Made by a program: the position numbers and the translations under genes. The notes below the pieces were generated by a model that ran no database searches, was not told the origin of the DNA, and was given only the letters and a program-made list of their open reading frames with translations. From assembly GCA_964526675.1 (NCBI GenBank), contig CAZGLY010000012.1, forward strand, positions 1 through 64,000: a stretch of 64,000 bases of DNA, given 5' to 3'. Source of the DNA: CAZADA01 sp964526675 (lineage in GTDB: Bacteria > Pseudomonadota > Alphaproteobacteria > Caulobacterales > Maricaulaceae). Positions 38,295-46,992 of the stretch are shown here, one piece after another. Positions within the stretch are counted from its first letter, which is position 1. The number at the start of each line of letters is the position of its first letter.

Positions 38295-39248
38295 CTAAGG
38301 GCGAGCGCCGGTCAACCAGGGCGTCAGCGCCAGCGCCGCCGGCATCGCCGCCATGGACAAGGGCGCGGTCAACGTGACGAGAGCCGCCACGAGCGGCGCG
38401 TCGCCGCCCATCTCCTTCGCCAGCGCGTATCCGGCCGCCGCCGCGGGCGTCGCGCCCGCGGTCACCAGCACCGCCGCCTCCACCCCGCTGAGGCCGAAGA
38501 GGCGCGCGCTGAAGGCCATGGCCACGGGCATGCCCATGAGCTTGAGCGCCGCGCCGAGCGCCAGCAAGCCTGGGCGCGACCGCACGGCGGCGAAGCGCAA
38601 CCCGGCGCCGACGCTGAGCAGTATCGCCGGCAGCGTCGCGCTGGCGAGCAGATCCAAGGTCGCGGCCACAGGCGCCGGCGGCGTCCATCGCGCGACGGCG
38701 GCCAGTCCGCCCGCCGCGCAGGCGACAATCAGCGGATTGAACGCCACCCCCCGCACAAACGCGCCCAACGTCGCCCGCTCCCCGCCGTGCGCGCCCCAGA
38801 TCAACAACACGATCACGCTCAACACGTTCACCAGCGGCACGCTCACCGCAATGATCATGGCCGTCAGCGTTGTTCCTGCGGGGCCGAACAGCGGGCCGGC
38901 GGCGGCCAGCAACACAAAGCCGTTCCATCGCACGGCGGTTTGAAACAGGCTCGTGTAGGCGGGGCCGTCGATGGTCAGACAGAGCTTCAACGCCAGCGTC
39001 ACGACGGCCATCGCGAAGAAACCGCTGGCGGCGGCGGCCAGGAACGGGCCGGTCGAAAAGGCGGCGTAGTCTGCCCCCGCGATCAAGGTGAAGAGCAGCG
39101 GCGGGTAGAGCAGAATGTAGATAACGCGGTTGAAGCCGGCCCAGGCCGCCTCATCGCCGAGGCCCAAACGCCGCGCCGTCCAACCGGTGGCGATCACGAG
39201 CGCCACGGGGATCAGCGCGGCGGCCGCCGCGAAAAACGTGTCGCCCAT
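38295..39248 (-). CDS. AEC family transporter
   Basis: 317 residues with about ten hydrophobic segments arranged in two halves, matching auxin-efflux-carrier/malonate-type permeases. Typical stretches are GFNRVIYILLYPPLLFTLIAGAD and, late, GVEAAVLVTAGATPAAAAGYALAKEMGGD. The substrate could be a small organic acid. It lies between ruvX and pyrB on the same strand, with gaps of 45 and 107 nt. Confidence 0.88.
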   Translation of the reverse strand: MGDTFFAAAAALIPVALVIATGWTARRLGLGDEAAWAGFNRVIYILLYPPLLFTLIAGADYAAFSTGPFLAAAASGFFAMAVVTLALKLCLTIDGPAYTSLFQTAVRWNGFVLLAAAGPLFGPAGTTLTAMIIAVSVPLVNVLSVIVLLIWGAHGGERATLGAFVRGVAFNPLIVACAAGGLAAVARWTPPAPVAATLDLLASATLPAILLSVGAGLRFAAVRSRPGLLALGAALKLMGMPVAMAFSARLFGLSGVEAAVLVTAGATPAAAAGYALAKEMGGDAPLVAALVTLTAPLSMAAMPAALALTPWLTGARP

Positions 39249-39293
39249 GGGGAGGGATCTCCGGGTTGCCGGCGCGGCTCGCCGCGTCAGGAA

Positions 39294-39761
39294 TCAGGGG
39301 TGCTCATGGTCCTGCGCGCGGTTCAACCGATCGATGGCGCCTTGCAGAATGTAGGCGGCGGCCATGGCGTCGATCACCTGAGCCCGTTTCGCGCGGCTGG
39401 CGTCCGCGGCCAGCAGCGTGCGCTCGACCGCCATGGTGGACAGCCGCTCGTCCCACAGCGCGATCGGCGGCGCGCCCGCCTCCGCGAGATTGCGGGCGAA
39501 GGCTCGCGCGGATTGCGCCCTGGGGCCCGCCCCGCCATCCATGTTCAGCGGCAAGCCGACAACCAGGCCCACCGCTGCGCGGTCCTTGGCGAGGGCGAGA
39601 ATGCGCGCTGCGTCCGCGGCGAACCGGGTCCGCCGGATCGTCTCCACGGGCGACGCGATCAGACGTCCCGCGTCGCAGGCGGCCACGCCAACGGTTTTGC
39701 TTCCGGGATCCAAGCCCAGAAGGGCGCCGTTCTCGGGCAAGTCAAACAGCTCGACAATCAT
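39294..39761 (-). CDS. ruvX: RuvX/YqgF, RNase H-fold nuclease
   Basis: 155 residues. The RNase H-like fold is shown by LLGLDPGSKTVGVAA with the first catalytic Asp, VVGLPLNMDGGAGPRAQ, and the late WDERLSTMAVERTLL and QVIDAMAAAYILQG. YqgF proteins act in 16S rRNA maturation and have been linked to Holliday-junction resolution. It is divergent from gatC (74 nt apart). Confidence 0.94.
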   Translation of the reverse strand: MIVELFDLPENGALLGLDPGSKTVGVAACDAGRLIASPVETIRRTRFAADAARILALAKDRAAVGLVVGLPLNMDGGAGPRAQSARAFARNLAEAGAPPIALWDERLSTMAVERTLLAADASRAKRAQVIDAMAAAYILQGAIDRLNRAQDHEHP

Positions 39762-39835
39762 CGGATCACGCGCGCCGTCCTTGCGCTGCGTTCGCGCGCG
39801 GTATAAGGCGGCCCAGCACTGCGGAAGGAGCGTTC

Positions 39836-40123
39836 ATGTCCGTCACGCCCGATGATGTTCGCCGGATCGCCCGGCTTGCGCGCATCGCCGCGCCGGAGGA
39901 TCGGTTGGAGGAGCTGTCGCAGGAATTGTCGCGGATCCTGGAGTGGATAGAACAGCTCAATGAGGTGGATGTCGAGGGCGTGGCTCCGATGACGGCGGCG
40001 GTCGACGTGGCGCTGCCGATGCGCAAAGACAAAGTCACCGACGGGGATGCGCCGGGTAAGATCCTCGCGAACGCGCCGAAATCCGAGGGCGGTTTTTTTG
40101 TCGTGCCCAAGGTGGTGGAGTGA
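39836..40123 (+). CDS. gatC: Asp-tRNA(Asn)/Glu-tRNA(Gln) amidotransferase subunit C
   Basis: 95 residues, the usual size. The sequence MSVTPDDVRRIARLARIAAPED, the middle RILEWIEQLNEVDVEGVAPM and the ending GGFFVVPKVVE are the family hallmarks. The ATG at 39836 has AGGAG upstream. GatC clamps GatA and GatB for amidating mischarged tRNA. Unusually, gatA does not follow: the next gene, 4 bp away, is astB on the other strand. Confidence 0.96.
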   Translation: MSVTPDDVRRIARLARIAAPEDRLEELSQELSRILEWIEQLNEVDVEGVAPMTAAVDVALPMRKDKVTDGDAPGKILANAPKSEGGFFVVPKVVE

Positions 40124-40127
40124 CCGC

Positions 40128-41492
40128 TCACCCCACGCGCTGAAACGGGTAGAAACCGCCGCCGAGTTTCAAGATCCCGCATAACGCGTCCAACGCCTCA
40201 TGCGATTCGCGGATCAGATTGGGATCGCGCAAATCCGCCGGCGCCAGGTCGTCCCGGTAATGGCGCTCCACCCACGCCGTGAGATCGCGATAAAGGTCGT
40301 TGGTCAATCGCATCGCCGGGTTCGCCGCGTCCAGCTGCTCCGGCGTCAACACCACGCGTAAGCGCAAGCACGCCGGCCCGCCGCCATTGCGCATGGATTG
40401 GCGGACATCAATGAACTCAACCCGGGTGATGGGTCCGCCCTGGCGACCCTCCTCCTCGATCCGCGCACAAACGCCGCGCGCGCGGGTGTTCTCCTCAGCC
40501 TCCGCCGGCGCGAGCAGGACCAAGCCCGTCTCACCCGGGATCCGCAGCAGTTGCGAGTTGAACAGATAGCTCTGGATCGCGTCGGCCAGCGGCAACTCAT
40601 CGCCCCCAACCGACACCACGCGCAACGTGAACAAGCCATCCGCCGCCCGGCGAACGGCCTCAAGCGCTGCGGGCGCGTCGGCGTAGGCGTGCGCGTGCAT
40701 AAACAGCGTGTCGCCCGCCCCGACGCAGACCACGTCGTTGTGAAAGGCGCCCGCCTCAAGCGCTTCGCGCGACTGGCGCACATGCACGACGCGGTGGGGG
40801 TCCAAGTGATGGCGTCGCGCGATGGCTTCGCCGGTCAATCGTGTTTGGCGCGCTGGCACGCGCAGGTCGACGGCTTCGCCCTGCGCGCCCCCTTCCCGTC
40901 CGTACACGAACATTTCCACGCCCGGCGCGCCGTGGCGCGCGCACAACCGTGTGTGATTGGCCGCGCCTTCGTCGCCAAGGGCGGCGTGCGTCGCGAGCGG
41001 CGCGTGCACGGCCACCTGGTCGGGGCGCGGAAACGCCGCCAGCAGCGCGCGCCGCGTCTGATCCGCCTCCACGCGCCGGTGCAGCATGGTGACCAAGTTC
41101 GCGGGCGTGAGATGGAGCCGTCCGTCCGCGGTGTCCGCGCTGGGGCTCACCGTCGCGGCGTTGGCCGCCCACATGGACGCTGAGGAGGCGCTGACGGCCG
41201 CGAGCCCGGGCGCGTCGCGCCAGGCCGCCGCCCAGATCTGCTCATCGCGTCCCGCAAAGCCGGCGTCGCGCAAAAGCGGCAGAAACGGACGCTCCTGGGG
41301 CGGGAGCACCCCTTGCACGAGCCCCATGTCCATCAGCCGCTTCATTTTGGCGAGGCCCTGGAGCGCGGCTTCCTTGGGGTGAGAGACCAGCCCGGCGTGC
41401 GTCTGCGAGGCGCGGTTGCCCGCGGACAAACCGGCGTAATTGTGCGTCGGCCCGGCCAAGCCGTCGTAGTTTGCTTCCGTGGCTTCGCTCAC
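40128..41492 (-). CDS. astB: N-succinylarginine dihydrolase
   Basis: 454 residues (E. coli AstB has 447). The start region NYDGLAGPTHNYAGLSAGNRAS and DGLFTLRVVSVGGDELP, with late RQSMRNGGGPACLRLRVVL, are diagnostic of this amidinotransferase-fold enzyme. It hydrolyses N-succinylarginine to N-succinylornithine, CO2 and ammonia in the AST pathway. The GTG at 41492 with GGGAG upstream matches the family start. No other canonical ast gene is adjacent. It is divergent from speB. Confidence 0.95.
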   Translation of the reverse strand: MSEATEANYDGLAGPTHNYAGLSAGNRASQTHAGLVSHPKEAALQGLAKMKRLMDMGLVQGVLPPQERPFLPLLRDAGFAGRDEQIWAAAWRDAPGLAAVSASSASMWAANAATVSPSADTADGRLHLTPANLVTMLHRRVEADQTRRALLAAFPRPDQVAVHAPLATHAALGDEGAANHTRLCARHGAPGVEMFVYGREGGAQGEAVDLRVPARQTRLTGEAIARRHHLDPHRVVHVRQSREALEAGAFHNDVVCVGAGDTLFMHAHAYADAPAALEAVRRAADGLFTLRVVSVGGDELPLADAIQSYLFNSQLLRIPGETGLVLLAPAEAEENTRARGVCARIEEEGRQGGPITRVEFIDVRQSMRNGGGPACLRLRVVLTPEQLDAANPAMRLTNDLYRDLTAWVERHYRDDLAPADLRDPNLIRESHEALDALCGILKLGGGFYPFQRVG

Positions 41493-41704
41493 GCGGCGCT
41501 CCCGACAGTCCGTGGACCAATCACTGTGCATTGCAAAAATAAATTTCGCCAGTGCGAAGGCGCGGGCGGGCGGGCCGCCGCGGCGCGAAGGGGGCGCTGC
41601 GGCTGCGGCGTCGGCGGCGGCCCGCGCATGCTGCGGCGCATGTCGTATTCGCCCGCCGCAGGGCGCATATGGCGCGGTAAAGGACCAGCCCGGGAGGAAA
41701 GGCC

Positions 41705-42688
41705 ATGGACTACACGCCGTTGTCGGGACGTGAGCAGCCACGGTTTGCAGGGATTAAGACGTTCTTTCGCCTACCGCACGCCCCGCTGGACGCGGACTGG
41801 GACGTGGGGCTGTTCGGCATCCCCTATGACGGCGCGGTCAGCTACCGTCCGGGCGCGCGTTTTGCGCCGACGGCGGTGCGGGACATGTCGTCCATGGGCC
41901 GCGGCTATCACATGACCCGCGAAGTCAATTGGGTTGAGCGCTTGCGCGTCGCCGATCTTGGCGATTGTCCGGTCGTGCCGATCGATCAGACGCAGACATA
42001 CGCCCGCATTGAAAAGTTCTGGGCGCCCATCGCGGCGGCCGGCAAACGCGGGATCGCCGTGGGCGGCGACCACTCGACCACCTTGGCGAGCCTGCGCGGA
42101 TTGAGCGCCGTCCATGGACCGCTGAACCTCATCCACTTCGACGCCCATTTGGACACCTTCCCGGCGGCGTGGGGGTGTGAGTACCACCATGGCGCGTTCT
42201 TGCGCCACGCGCTGGAGGAAGGCGTGATCGACGGCAAGCGCACGCTGCAAGTCGGGATCCGCGGTCCCTTGGCGGCGGCCTCCGACCTCGACGTGGTGCG
42301 GGACCATCGCGTGCGCGTCACGACGGTGGATGACGTGCGCGTCGGCGGGCTCGAGGCTTTCGTCGCGGCGCTGCCGTCGTTTCGCGACGGGCCCACGTAC
42401 GTGTCCTTCGACATCGATTGTCTCGACCCGGCTTACGCGCCGGGCACAGGCACGCCGGTGCCGGGCGGCCTCACCACGTATGAGGCGCAGCGCATCCTGC
42501 GCGCGTTGGAGATCGGCGACTTGGTCGGCGGCGACGTGGTGGAGGTCTCGCCGCCCTTTGATGTGTCGGGCATCACCGCGTTGGCGGCGGTGGATGTGGT
42601 GTTTGAGCTGCTGTGCGTGATGGCGGGCCGCGGGCACGCCCGCGACCGCGCGGGCGCGTCGCGTCCTGTGGCCGCCGCATCGCCCTAG
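41705..42688 (+). CDS. speB: agmatinase / ureohydrolase family enzyme
   Basis: 327 residues, a binuclear manganese ureohydrolase. Metal-binding motifs are GGDHS, HFDAHLDT and SFDIDCLDP, all intact. The N-terminus (GREQPRFAGIKTFFRLP) resembles agmatinase and guanidino-acid hydrolases of this family, so agmatine is likely but related guanidino compounds are possible. GGGAGG precedes the ATG. It is divergent from astB, which points to local arginine or guanidine use. Confidence 0.88.
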   Translation: MDYTPLSGREQPRFAGIKTFFRLPHAPLDADWDVGLFGIPYDGAVSYRPGARFAPTAVRDMSSMGRGYHMTREVNWVERLRVADLGDCPVVPIDQTQTYARIEKFWAPIAAAGKRGIAVGGDHSTTLASLRGLSAVHGPLNLIHFDAHLDTFPAAWGCEYHHGAFLRHALEEGVIDGKRTLQVGIRGPLAAASDLDVVRDHRVRVTTVDDVRVGGLEAFVAALPSFRDGPTYVSFDIDCLDPAYAPGTGTPVPGGLTTYEAQRILRALEIGDLVGGDVVEVSPPFDVSGITALAAVDVVFELLCVMAGRGHARDRAGASRPVAAASP

Positions 42689-42707
42689 CTGGCGCCGGCC
42701 GCCCCAC

Positions 42708-42762
42708 GGGACCGGAGCCGCGACGATGCCGAGGCGGCCTTGTCGCGGTCCGCGCCGGTCCC
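42708..42762 (+). other. nested hairpin between speB and the Nramp gene
   Basis: GGGACCGG (42708-42715) pairs with CCGGTCCC (42755-42762); inside, CCGCGAC (42718-42724) pairs with GTCGCGG (42742-42748). Together they give a 55-nt two-stem structure. It starts 20 nt after the speB stop and ends 50 nt before the Nramp start. No T-tract follows. It could end the speB message or act as a leader element of the transporter. Confidence 0.5.
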
Positions 42763-42811
42763 CTAGGCTGAAGCCCGCGGCGTCCTGCGACGGCGGCGCT
42801 TCAGGGGGGTC

Positions 42812-44029
42812 ATGCGGCATCGCGTGCGCAGTCTTGGGCCCGGGGCGTTGGTCACGGCGGCCTTCATCGGACCCGGCACCGTCACCGCGTGCACGGTGGC
42901 GGGGGCGCGATTTGGGTATGCGCTTGTTTGGGCCCTCGTTTTCGCAACGCTTGCGACGTTTGTTCTGCAGGAGATGGCCGCGCGCCTGGGCGTCGTGACT
43001 CAACGCGGCTTGGGGGAGACCCTGAGCGACGTGTTGGCCCGCTCGGTGTTCAAATGGCCGATGATCGGCCTGATCGGCGTCGCGCTCTACCTCGGCAACG
43101 CGGCGTATGAAGCGGGCAACCTGGCGGGCGCCGCGCTCGGCGTCGCCGCCATCGGCGGCGGCGATCCCCTGGTGTTTCGCGGCGCGGTGGCGGCCATCTC
43201 CGTGGTGGCGGCGACGGCGCTGTTGGTCGGCGGCTATGGCGTGCTGGAGCGTGTTCTGATCGCGCTTGTGCTGATGATGGCCGCCACGTTCGCTGCGACC
43301 TTCGTGCTGGTCCGGCCGGACATCGCCGCCCTGGGCCGCAGCTTGGTCACGCCCTCGGTCCCGCCGGGATCTTTGACGACGATCATCGCGCTGATTGGCA
43401 CGACCGTCGTGCCCTACAACCTCTTTCTGCACGCCTCCGCGGTGCGGTCGACATGGCGCAACGTTGAGGACCTCCGTACGGCGCGGGCCGATGCGGCGGT
43501 GACCATCGGCGTGGGGGGACTGATCACCATTTTGATCGTCAGCACCGCGGCCGCCAGTTTGTTCGCCCAAGGTCTGTCGGTCACGGATGCGGGCGACATG
43601 GCCCGCCAATTCGAACCGCTGTTTGGGTCGCTGTCGACCTACCTCCTCGGCGTGGGGATCTTCGCGGCGGGCCTCTCCAGCGCGATCACCGCACCCCTGG
43701 CCACGGCGTTTGTGGTGGCGGAGGTGTTCAACTGGCGCGGCGGACCGTCGTCATGGCGGTTTCGCGCCGTGATGATGAGCGTGGTTCTCGTCGGCGCGGC
43801 GTTAGCGCTGACGGGCGTGAAGCCCGTCACGATCATTCTGGCGGCGCAGTTCGCCAACGGCTTGCTCTTGCCGATCGTCGCCGGCTTCTTGCTGTTCGTG
43901 ATGAACCAAAGACGCGCCCTTGGCGACAACACCAACGGCGCGCTCGCCAACGTCCTGGGCGGCGCGGTGGTGCTCGTGACGGCGGGGCTCGGTCTGTGGC
44001 GCATGCTCGCCGCGCTGGGCGCGCTCTAG
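42812..44029 (+). CDS. Nramp-family transporter with altered metal site
   Basis: 405 residues with about eleven hydrophobic segments in the LeuT-type Nramp pattern. The metal-binding motif of helix 1, normally DPGN, reads GPGT at 20-23. The helix 6 motif, normally MPHN, reads VPYN at 200-203. The Asp, Asn and Met that bind Mn/Fe in known members are therefore absent. It may carry another ion, such as Mg as in Nramp-related magnesium transporters, or another substrate. The ATG at 42812 follows GGGGGG. Confidence 0.85.
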   Translation: MRHRVRSLGPGALVTAAFIGPGTVTACTVAGARFGYALVWALVFATLATFVLQEMAARLGVVTQRGLGETLSDVLARSVFKWPMIGLIGVALYLGNAAYEAGNLAGAALGVAAIGGGDPLVFRGAVAAISVVAATALLVGGYGVLERVLIALVLMMAATFAATFVLVRPDIAALGRSLVTPSVPPGSLTTIIALIGTTVVPYNLFLHASAVRSTWRNVEDLRTARADAAVTIGVGGLITILIVSTAAASLFAQGLSVTDAGDMARQFEPLFGSLSTYLLGVGIFAAGLSSAITAPLATAFVVAEVFNWRGGPSSWRFRAVMMSVVLVGAALALTGVKPVTIILAAQFANGLLLPIVAGFLLFVMNQRRALGDNTNGALANVLGGAVVLVTAGLGLWRMLAALGAL

Positions 44030-44085
44030 CCGCACGCTGCGGCGCTTTCGGCGGTATCCCTGGCGGTCCGACGCCGCATTGCCGT

Positions 44086-44652
44086 TTAGCCGGAGGATCC
44101 CGGCGCCGTCCCCGCTCGGAGAAAGGGGAACGCGTGGCGCACATAGTCCGACTTGCCCAGGTCGACGCCATGATGGCGAAGGATCGCGTAGGCCGCCATC
44201 ACGTGAAAATAGAAATGCGGCAACGCCCAATCCCGCGCGTATTCGACGCCCGTCATGTCAAACACCATGCCGTTGGGCAGATCGTGGGCGATGGCGCGGT
44301 CCGCACCCGCGTCCAACGCGTCCGGCGCAAGCGCGTCGAGAACCGACAGCGTCTCGGCGATGCGCGCCTGGGCCCCGGCCAAACCGCCTGACGCGCCGTC
44401 CCCATCCCGCCCTTCATCCAGGAGGTCGCGCCACACCGCTGGGAAGGGCTCGCCGGTCAGCCGCGCAATGGCCTCATAGGCTTGGATGCACGCGAAGCGC
44501 ACTTGCGTGGACAGCGGGAACATGTCCGCCGCCAGCCGCGCGGACAGGAGGCCCTCAGCATCGGCGTGTTGGTCCTTGGCTTTGTCGAGCCAGGCCGACA
44601 AGGCGCGCAGCATTTGGGAGAACGTCGGAACCAACAGGCTGGTCAGGGACAT
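44086..44652 (-). CDS. DUF1993 family protein
   Basis: 188 residues, mainly helical. The start MSLTSLLVPTFSQMLRALSAWLDKA, the middle MFPLSTQVRFACIQAYEAIARL and the end LPHFYFHVMAAYAILRHHGVDLGKSDY are the family pattern, which resembles DinB-like four-helix proteins. Function unknown. It is convergent with the Nramp gene (57 nt between stops). Confidence 0.88.
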   Translation of the reverse strand: MSLTSLLVPTFSQMLRALSAWLDKAKDQHADAEGLLSARLAADMFPLSTQVRFACIQAYEAIARLTGEPFPAVWRDLLDEGRDGDGASGGLAGAQARIAETLSVLDALAPDALDAGADRAIAHDLPNGMVFDMTGVEYARDWALPHFYFHVMAAYAILRHHGVDLGKSDYVRHAFPFLRAGTAPGSSG

Positions 44653-44944
44653 CAGCGTCTCGCTGCGTTGCGTTCTTGGTGTGACCGGATGTACGCGCGC
44701 GGCCGGATCGCATCAACGACCGCCTGCGCCTCACGGCGATCACGCCGCTCTCCGCGTCCCGTTCCGCCGACGTTGTCCAGCGGAGAGCCGCGTCGCCGTT
44801 GTGCGGCGCGTGGCTTGGCGTCTGCGGGGCGCGCACAGTCTGTGTTCACGCCTGCGAATGGCCGTTGACCCGACAATGCGTTACATTATCCCATCCAACA
44901 GAGCACAGCGTGCGCACGTCATCGCGTAGGTTTGGTGATCGGGC

Positions 44945-45856
44945 ATGGACAAGTGGAACGAGATCCGCACCGCCTATGAGGTCGCGTCCCTCGGGACCGT
45001 GACCGCGGCGGCGGAGAAGCTGGGCGTCCATCGCGCGACGGTTATCCGCCATATTGACACGTTGGAAGCGCATCTCGGGGCGAAGGTCTTTCATCGGCAT
45101 TCGAGGGGCTACACAACGACGGAGCTCGGCGTGGAGCTCTTGGACGCCGCTCGTCGCGCCGACGCGGAAATCGAGCGGTTTGTGGGGCGCTCGCACTTTC
45201 ACAGAGCCAAAGTCGACGGCGTCTTGGTGATCGGAGCGCCCTCGGCGCTGGCCCCGATTGTTGTGACGGCGTCGAACGTCTTTTGTCAGCGCTACCCGCA
45301 CATGCGCGTGCAGTTTGTCTCGATGGAAGATGTGCCGCAGTTAGAGCTTGGCGAGACCCATGTTTTCTTCCACATCGGTCCCAAGCCGACCAGCCCCGAC
45401 TATGTTGTTCAGCACTTTGTGACCTTTCGCTCTGGTCTTTATGCGCACAAGAAATATTTGGAAGAGTGCGCCGCGCCGGAGAGTGTCCTGGATTTCCCGC
45501 GGCACCGCTTTGTCACGCTCACCGACGATCGGGCGTCGGAGCCGAATGAATGGCTCAAGCAGCACATCACCGCCGACACCATAGCGTTCAAAAGCAATGA
45601 CCGGGCGTCCGTGTTCCGCGCGGTGGTTGATGGCTTGGGCATCGGTTTTTTGCCGGCGTCGCTCGCCGCCCGATTTGAAGAGTTGCGCGAGATCCGGATC
45701 GAACGGCCGGACTTGGACCTCACATGCTGGAGCGTTTCGCACGTGGACATCCACCGCACGGCCAAACTCCAGGCCTTCTTCCGGTGTCTGAAGGATCAGG
45801 GTTTCATGGGGCGCCTCGGGGCCGACCCCCGCCACAACGAACTGGTGGCGATCTAG
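44945..45856 (+). CDS. LysR family transcriptional regulator (paralogue A)
   Basis: 303 residues. The helix-turn-helix (LGTVTAAAEKLGVHRATVIRHIDTLEAHLGAKVF) is closely similar to that of the regulator at 51044-51907, while the effector domains differ more. The first ten residues are also alike (WNEIRTAY versus WAEIRTAY). The two genes therefore look like paralogues. It points into the block at 45.9-51.0 kb and its last 4 nt overlap the CDGSH-protein stop. Confidence 0.92.
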   Translation: MDKWNEIRTAYEVASLGTVTAAAEKLGVHRATVIRHIDTLEAHLGAKVFHRHSRGYTTTELGVELLDAARRADAEIERFVGRSHFHRAKVDGVLVIGAPSALAPIVVTASNVFCQRYPHMRVQFVSMEDVPQLELGETHVFFHIGPKPTSPDYVVQHFVTFRSGLYAHKKYLEECAAPESVLDFPRHRFVTLTDDRASEPNEWLKQHITADTIAFKSNDRASVFRAVVDGLGIGFLPASLAARFEELREIRIERPDLDLTCWSVSHVDIHRTAKLQAFFRCLKDQGFMGRLGADPRHNELVAI

Positions 45857-46518
45857 CCGCCGTCGGGGGTGCGCGACGCCGCGTCGTCGTCGTCACGCCA
45901 GCCCGCGTCGTGATGCGACCCATCGCAGAAGGGCTTGTTCTTCGACAGCCCGCAGCGACACAACACATACTTGGCGCGGCTCGCGCCGACGCCGTTGAAC
46001 TCCGCCTCCAGCGGCACGTTCCGGACGTGGTAAGGCCCGTGCGCCTCCACCGTGATGTCGGCGTCTCCCGTTGTCAGGTGCTGCGGCGCGCCATCATCAA
46101 TCGCAACCCGCAACGCGCCCGATGGGCACGCCGCCATCGCGTTGAGGATGGACGGCAGGGAGCCCGCGGCTGTGTCGACCCACGGGTCGTGGCCGGGTTG
46201 GAACACCGCAGGCGCGAGGCGTTGGCACGCCCCGGCGTGGGAGCAGAGCACGGGCGTGTACGCGATCGTGACGCTCACCCCGTCGACGTCGCCGGTGTAG
46301 AGCGCCTCCGTGTTGCGGATCGCGCTGTGGTCGGGGGCGCTGGAGAACCCGACAGCCGTGTGCGACCCATCGCAGAACGGCTTCGTTTTCGAGGCTCCGC
46401 ATCGGCACAGCGCCGCCATGGCGCCGGTGGCGATCACGGCGCCGTCGTGATCTTTGATGGGGGGTGGGGCCGCGACCAACAGCGGCCCGTCGTCCGCAAG
46501 CGTAATCTTTGAGGTCAT
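45853..46518 (-). CDS. CDGSH-ferredoxin-CDGSH iron-sulfur protein
   Basis: 221 residues in three parts. Residues 38-53 (CRCGASKTKPFCDGSH) and 187-202 (CRCGLSKNKPFCDGSH) are two complete CDGSH motifs, each expected to hold a 2Fe-2S cluster on three Cys and one His. Between them lies a divergent ferredoxin-type domain with Cys92, Cys98 and Cys131 (LCSHAGACQRLAPAVF ... ACPSGAL). It probably handles electrons or clusters in the cytosol. The ATG at 46518 has CAGGGG upstream. It lies 50 nt after the YCII gene. Confidence 0.9.
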   Translation of the reverse strand: MTSKITLADDGPLLVAAPPPIKDHDGAVIATGAMAALCRCGASKTKPFCDGSHTAVGFSSAPDHSAIRNTEALYTGDVDGVSVTIAYTPVLCSHAGACQRLAPAVFQPGHDPWVDTAAGSLPSILNAMAACPSGALRVAIDDGAPQHLTTGDADITVEAHGPYHVRNVPLEAEFNGVGASRAKYVLCRCGLSKNKPFCDGSHHDAGWRDDDDAASRTPDGG

Positions 46519-46567
46519 TGTCGCAGCCCCTGTGTTGAGCGTTGTGCACAACCGCACAACAGCGATT

Positions 46568-46992
46568 TTACTCCAGAACGAAACTCTGGTCCGAGAATTT
46601 CAATCGGATCGTCGTCGAGCCTTCATTGATCTGCCATTTGTACAGATCAAAGGTCCGCGCCCCGGACGAGTGCGCCGGGTCGCGCTCCGCGATGGCGCGC
46701 GCTTGTTCAAAGGAATTCGCGCGGATGACGATAATGCCCAAGCCGCCGGCGTCCTCTGCGCCTTCCGGCGTGATTTGGCCGCCCATGACCATAATGCCCC
46801 CATCTTCAATCGTGTGGACGAAGTCCATATGGTTGGGCAGNNNNNNNNNNNNNNNNNNNNNNNNNNNNNNNNNNNNNNNNNNNNNNNNNNNNNNNNNNNN
46901 NNNNNNNNNNNNNNNNNNNNNNNNNNNNNNNNNNNNNNNNCCGTCGCCAGCGACGCGGCCAAAAGCAGGCGCGTGGTGTGTGAGCGGATCAT
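46568..46992 (-). CDS. exported YCII-domain protein, interrupted by an assembly gap
   Basis: The 3' part (46840-46568) encodes a YCII-related domain: GGIMVMGGQITPEG, LGIIVIRANSFEQARAIAERDPAHSSGARTFDLYKWQ. The 5' part (from ATG at 46992, with AAGGGG upstream) encodes a signal-peptide start, MIRSHTTRLLLAASLAT. A 100-N gap hides the signal-peptide end and the first strand, and frame across it cannot be judged. Export is unusual for YCII domains, which are normally cytosolic. The start overlaps the upstream stop by 4 nt (ATGA). Confidence 0.65.
46841..46940. other. assembly gap (100 N)
   Basis: Exactly 100 N, the usual placeholder for a gap of unknown size, inside the YCII gene. The flanks show no shared sequence. 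Confidence 0.95.

Noticed and set aside
41530..41560. Possible ArgR box in the AT-rich patch between astB and speB
   Set aside because: Only a loose match to one half of the consensus; no second box was seen.
41771..43609. A 612-codon minus-strand open frame opposite speB and the Nramp gene
   Set aside because: It spans two well-supported genes and is low-complexity Arg/His-rich.
46841..46940. Whether this gap also has duplicated flanks
   Set aside because: The two sides share no sequence, so a real missing segment of unknown length is assumed.
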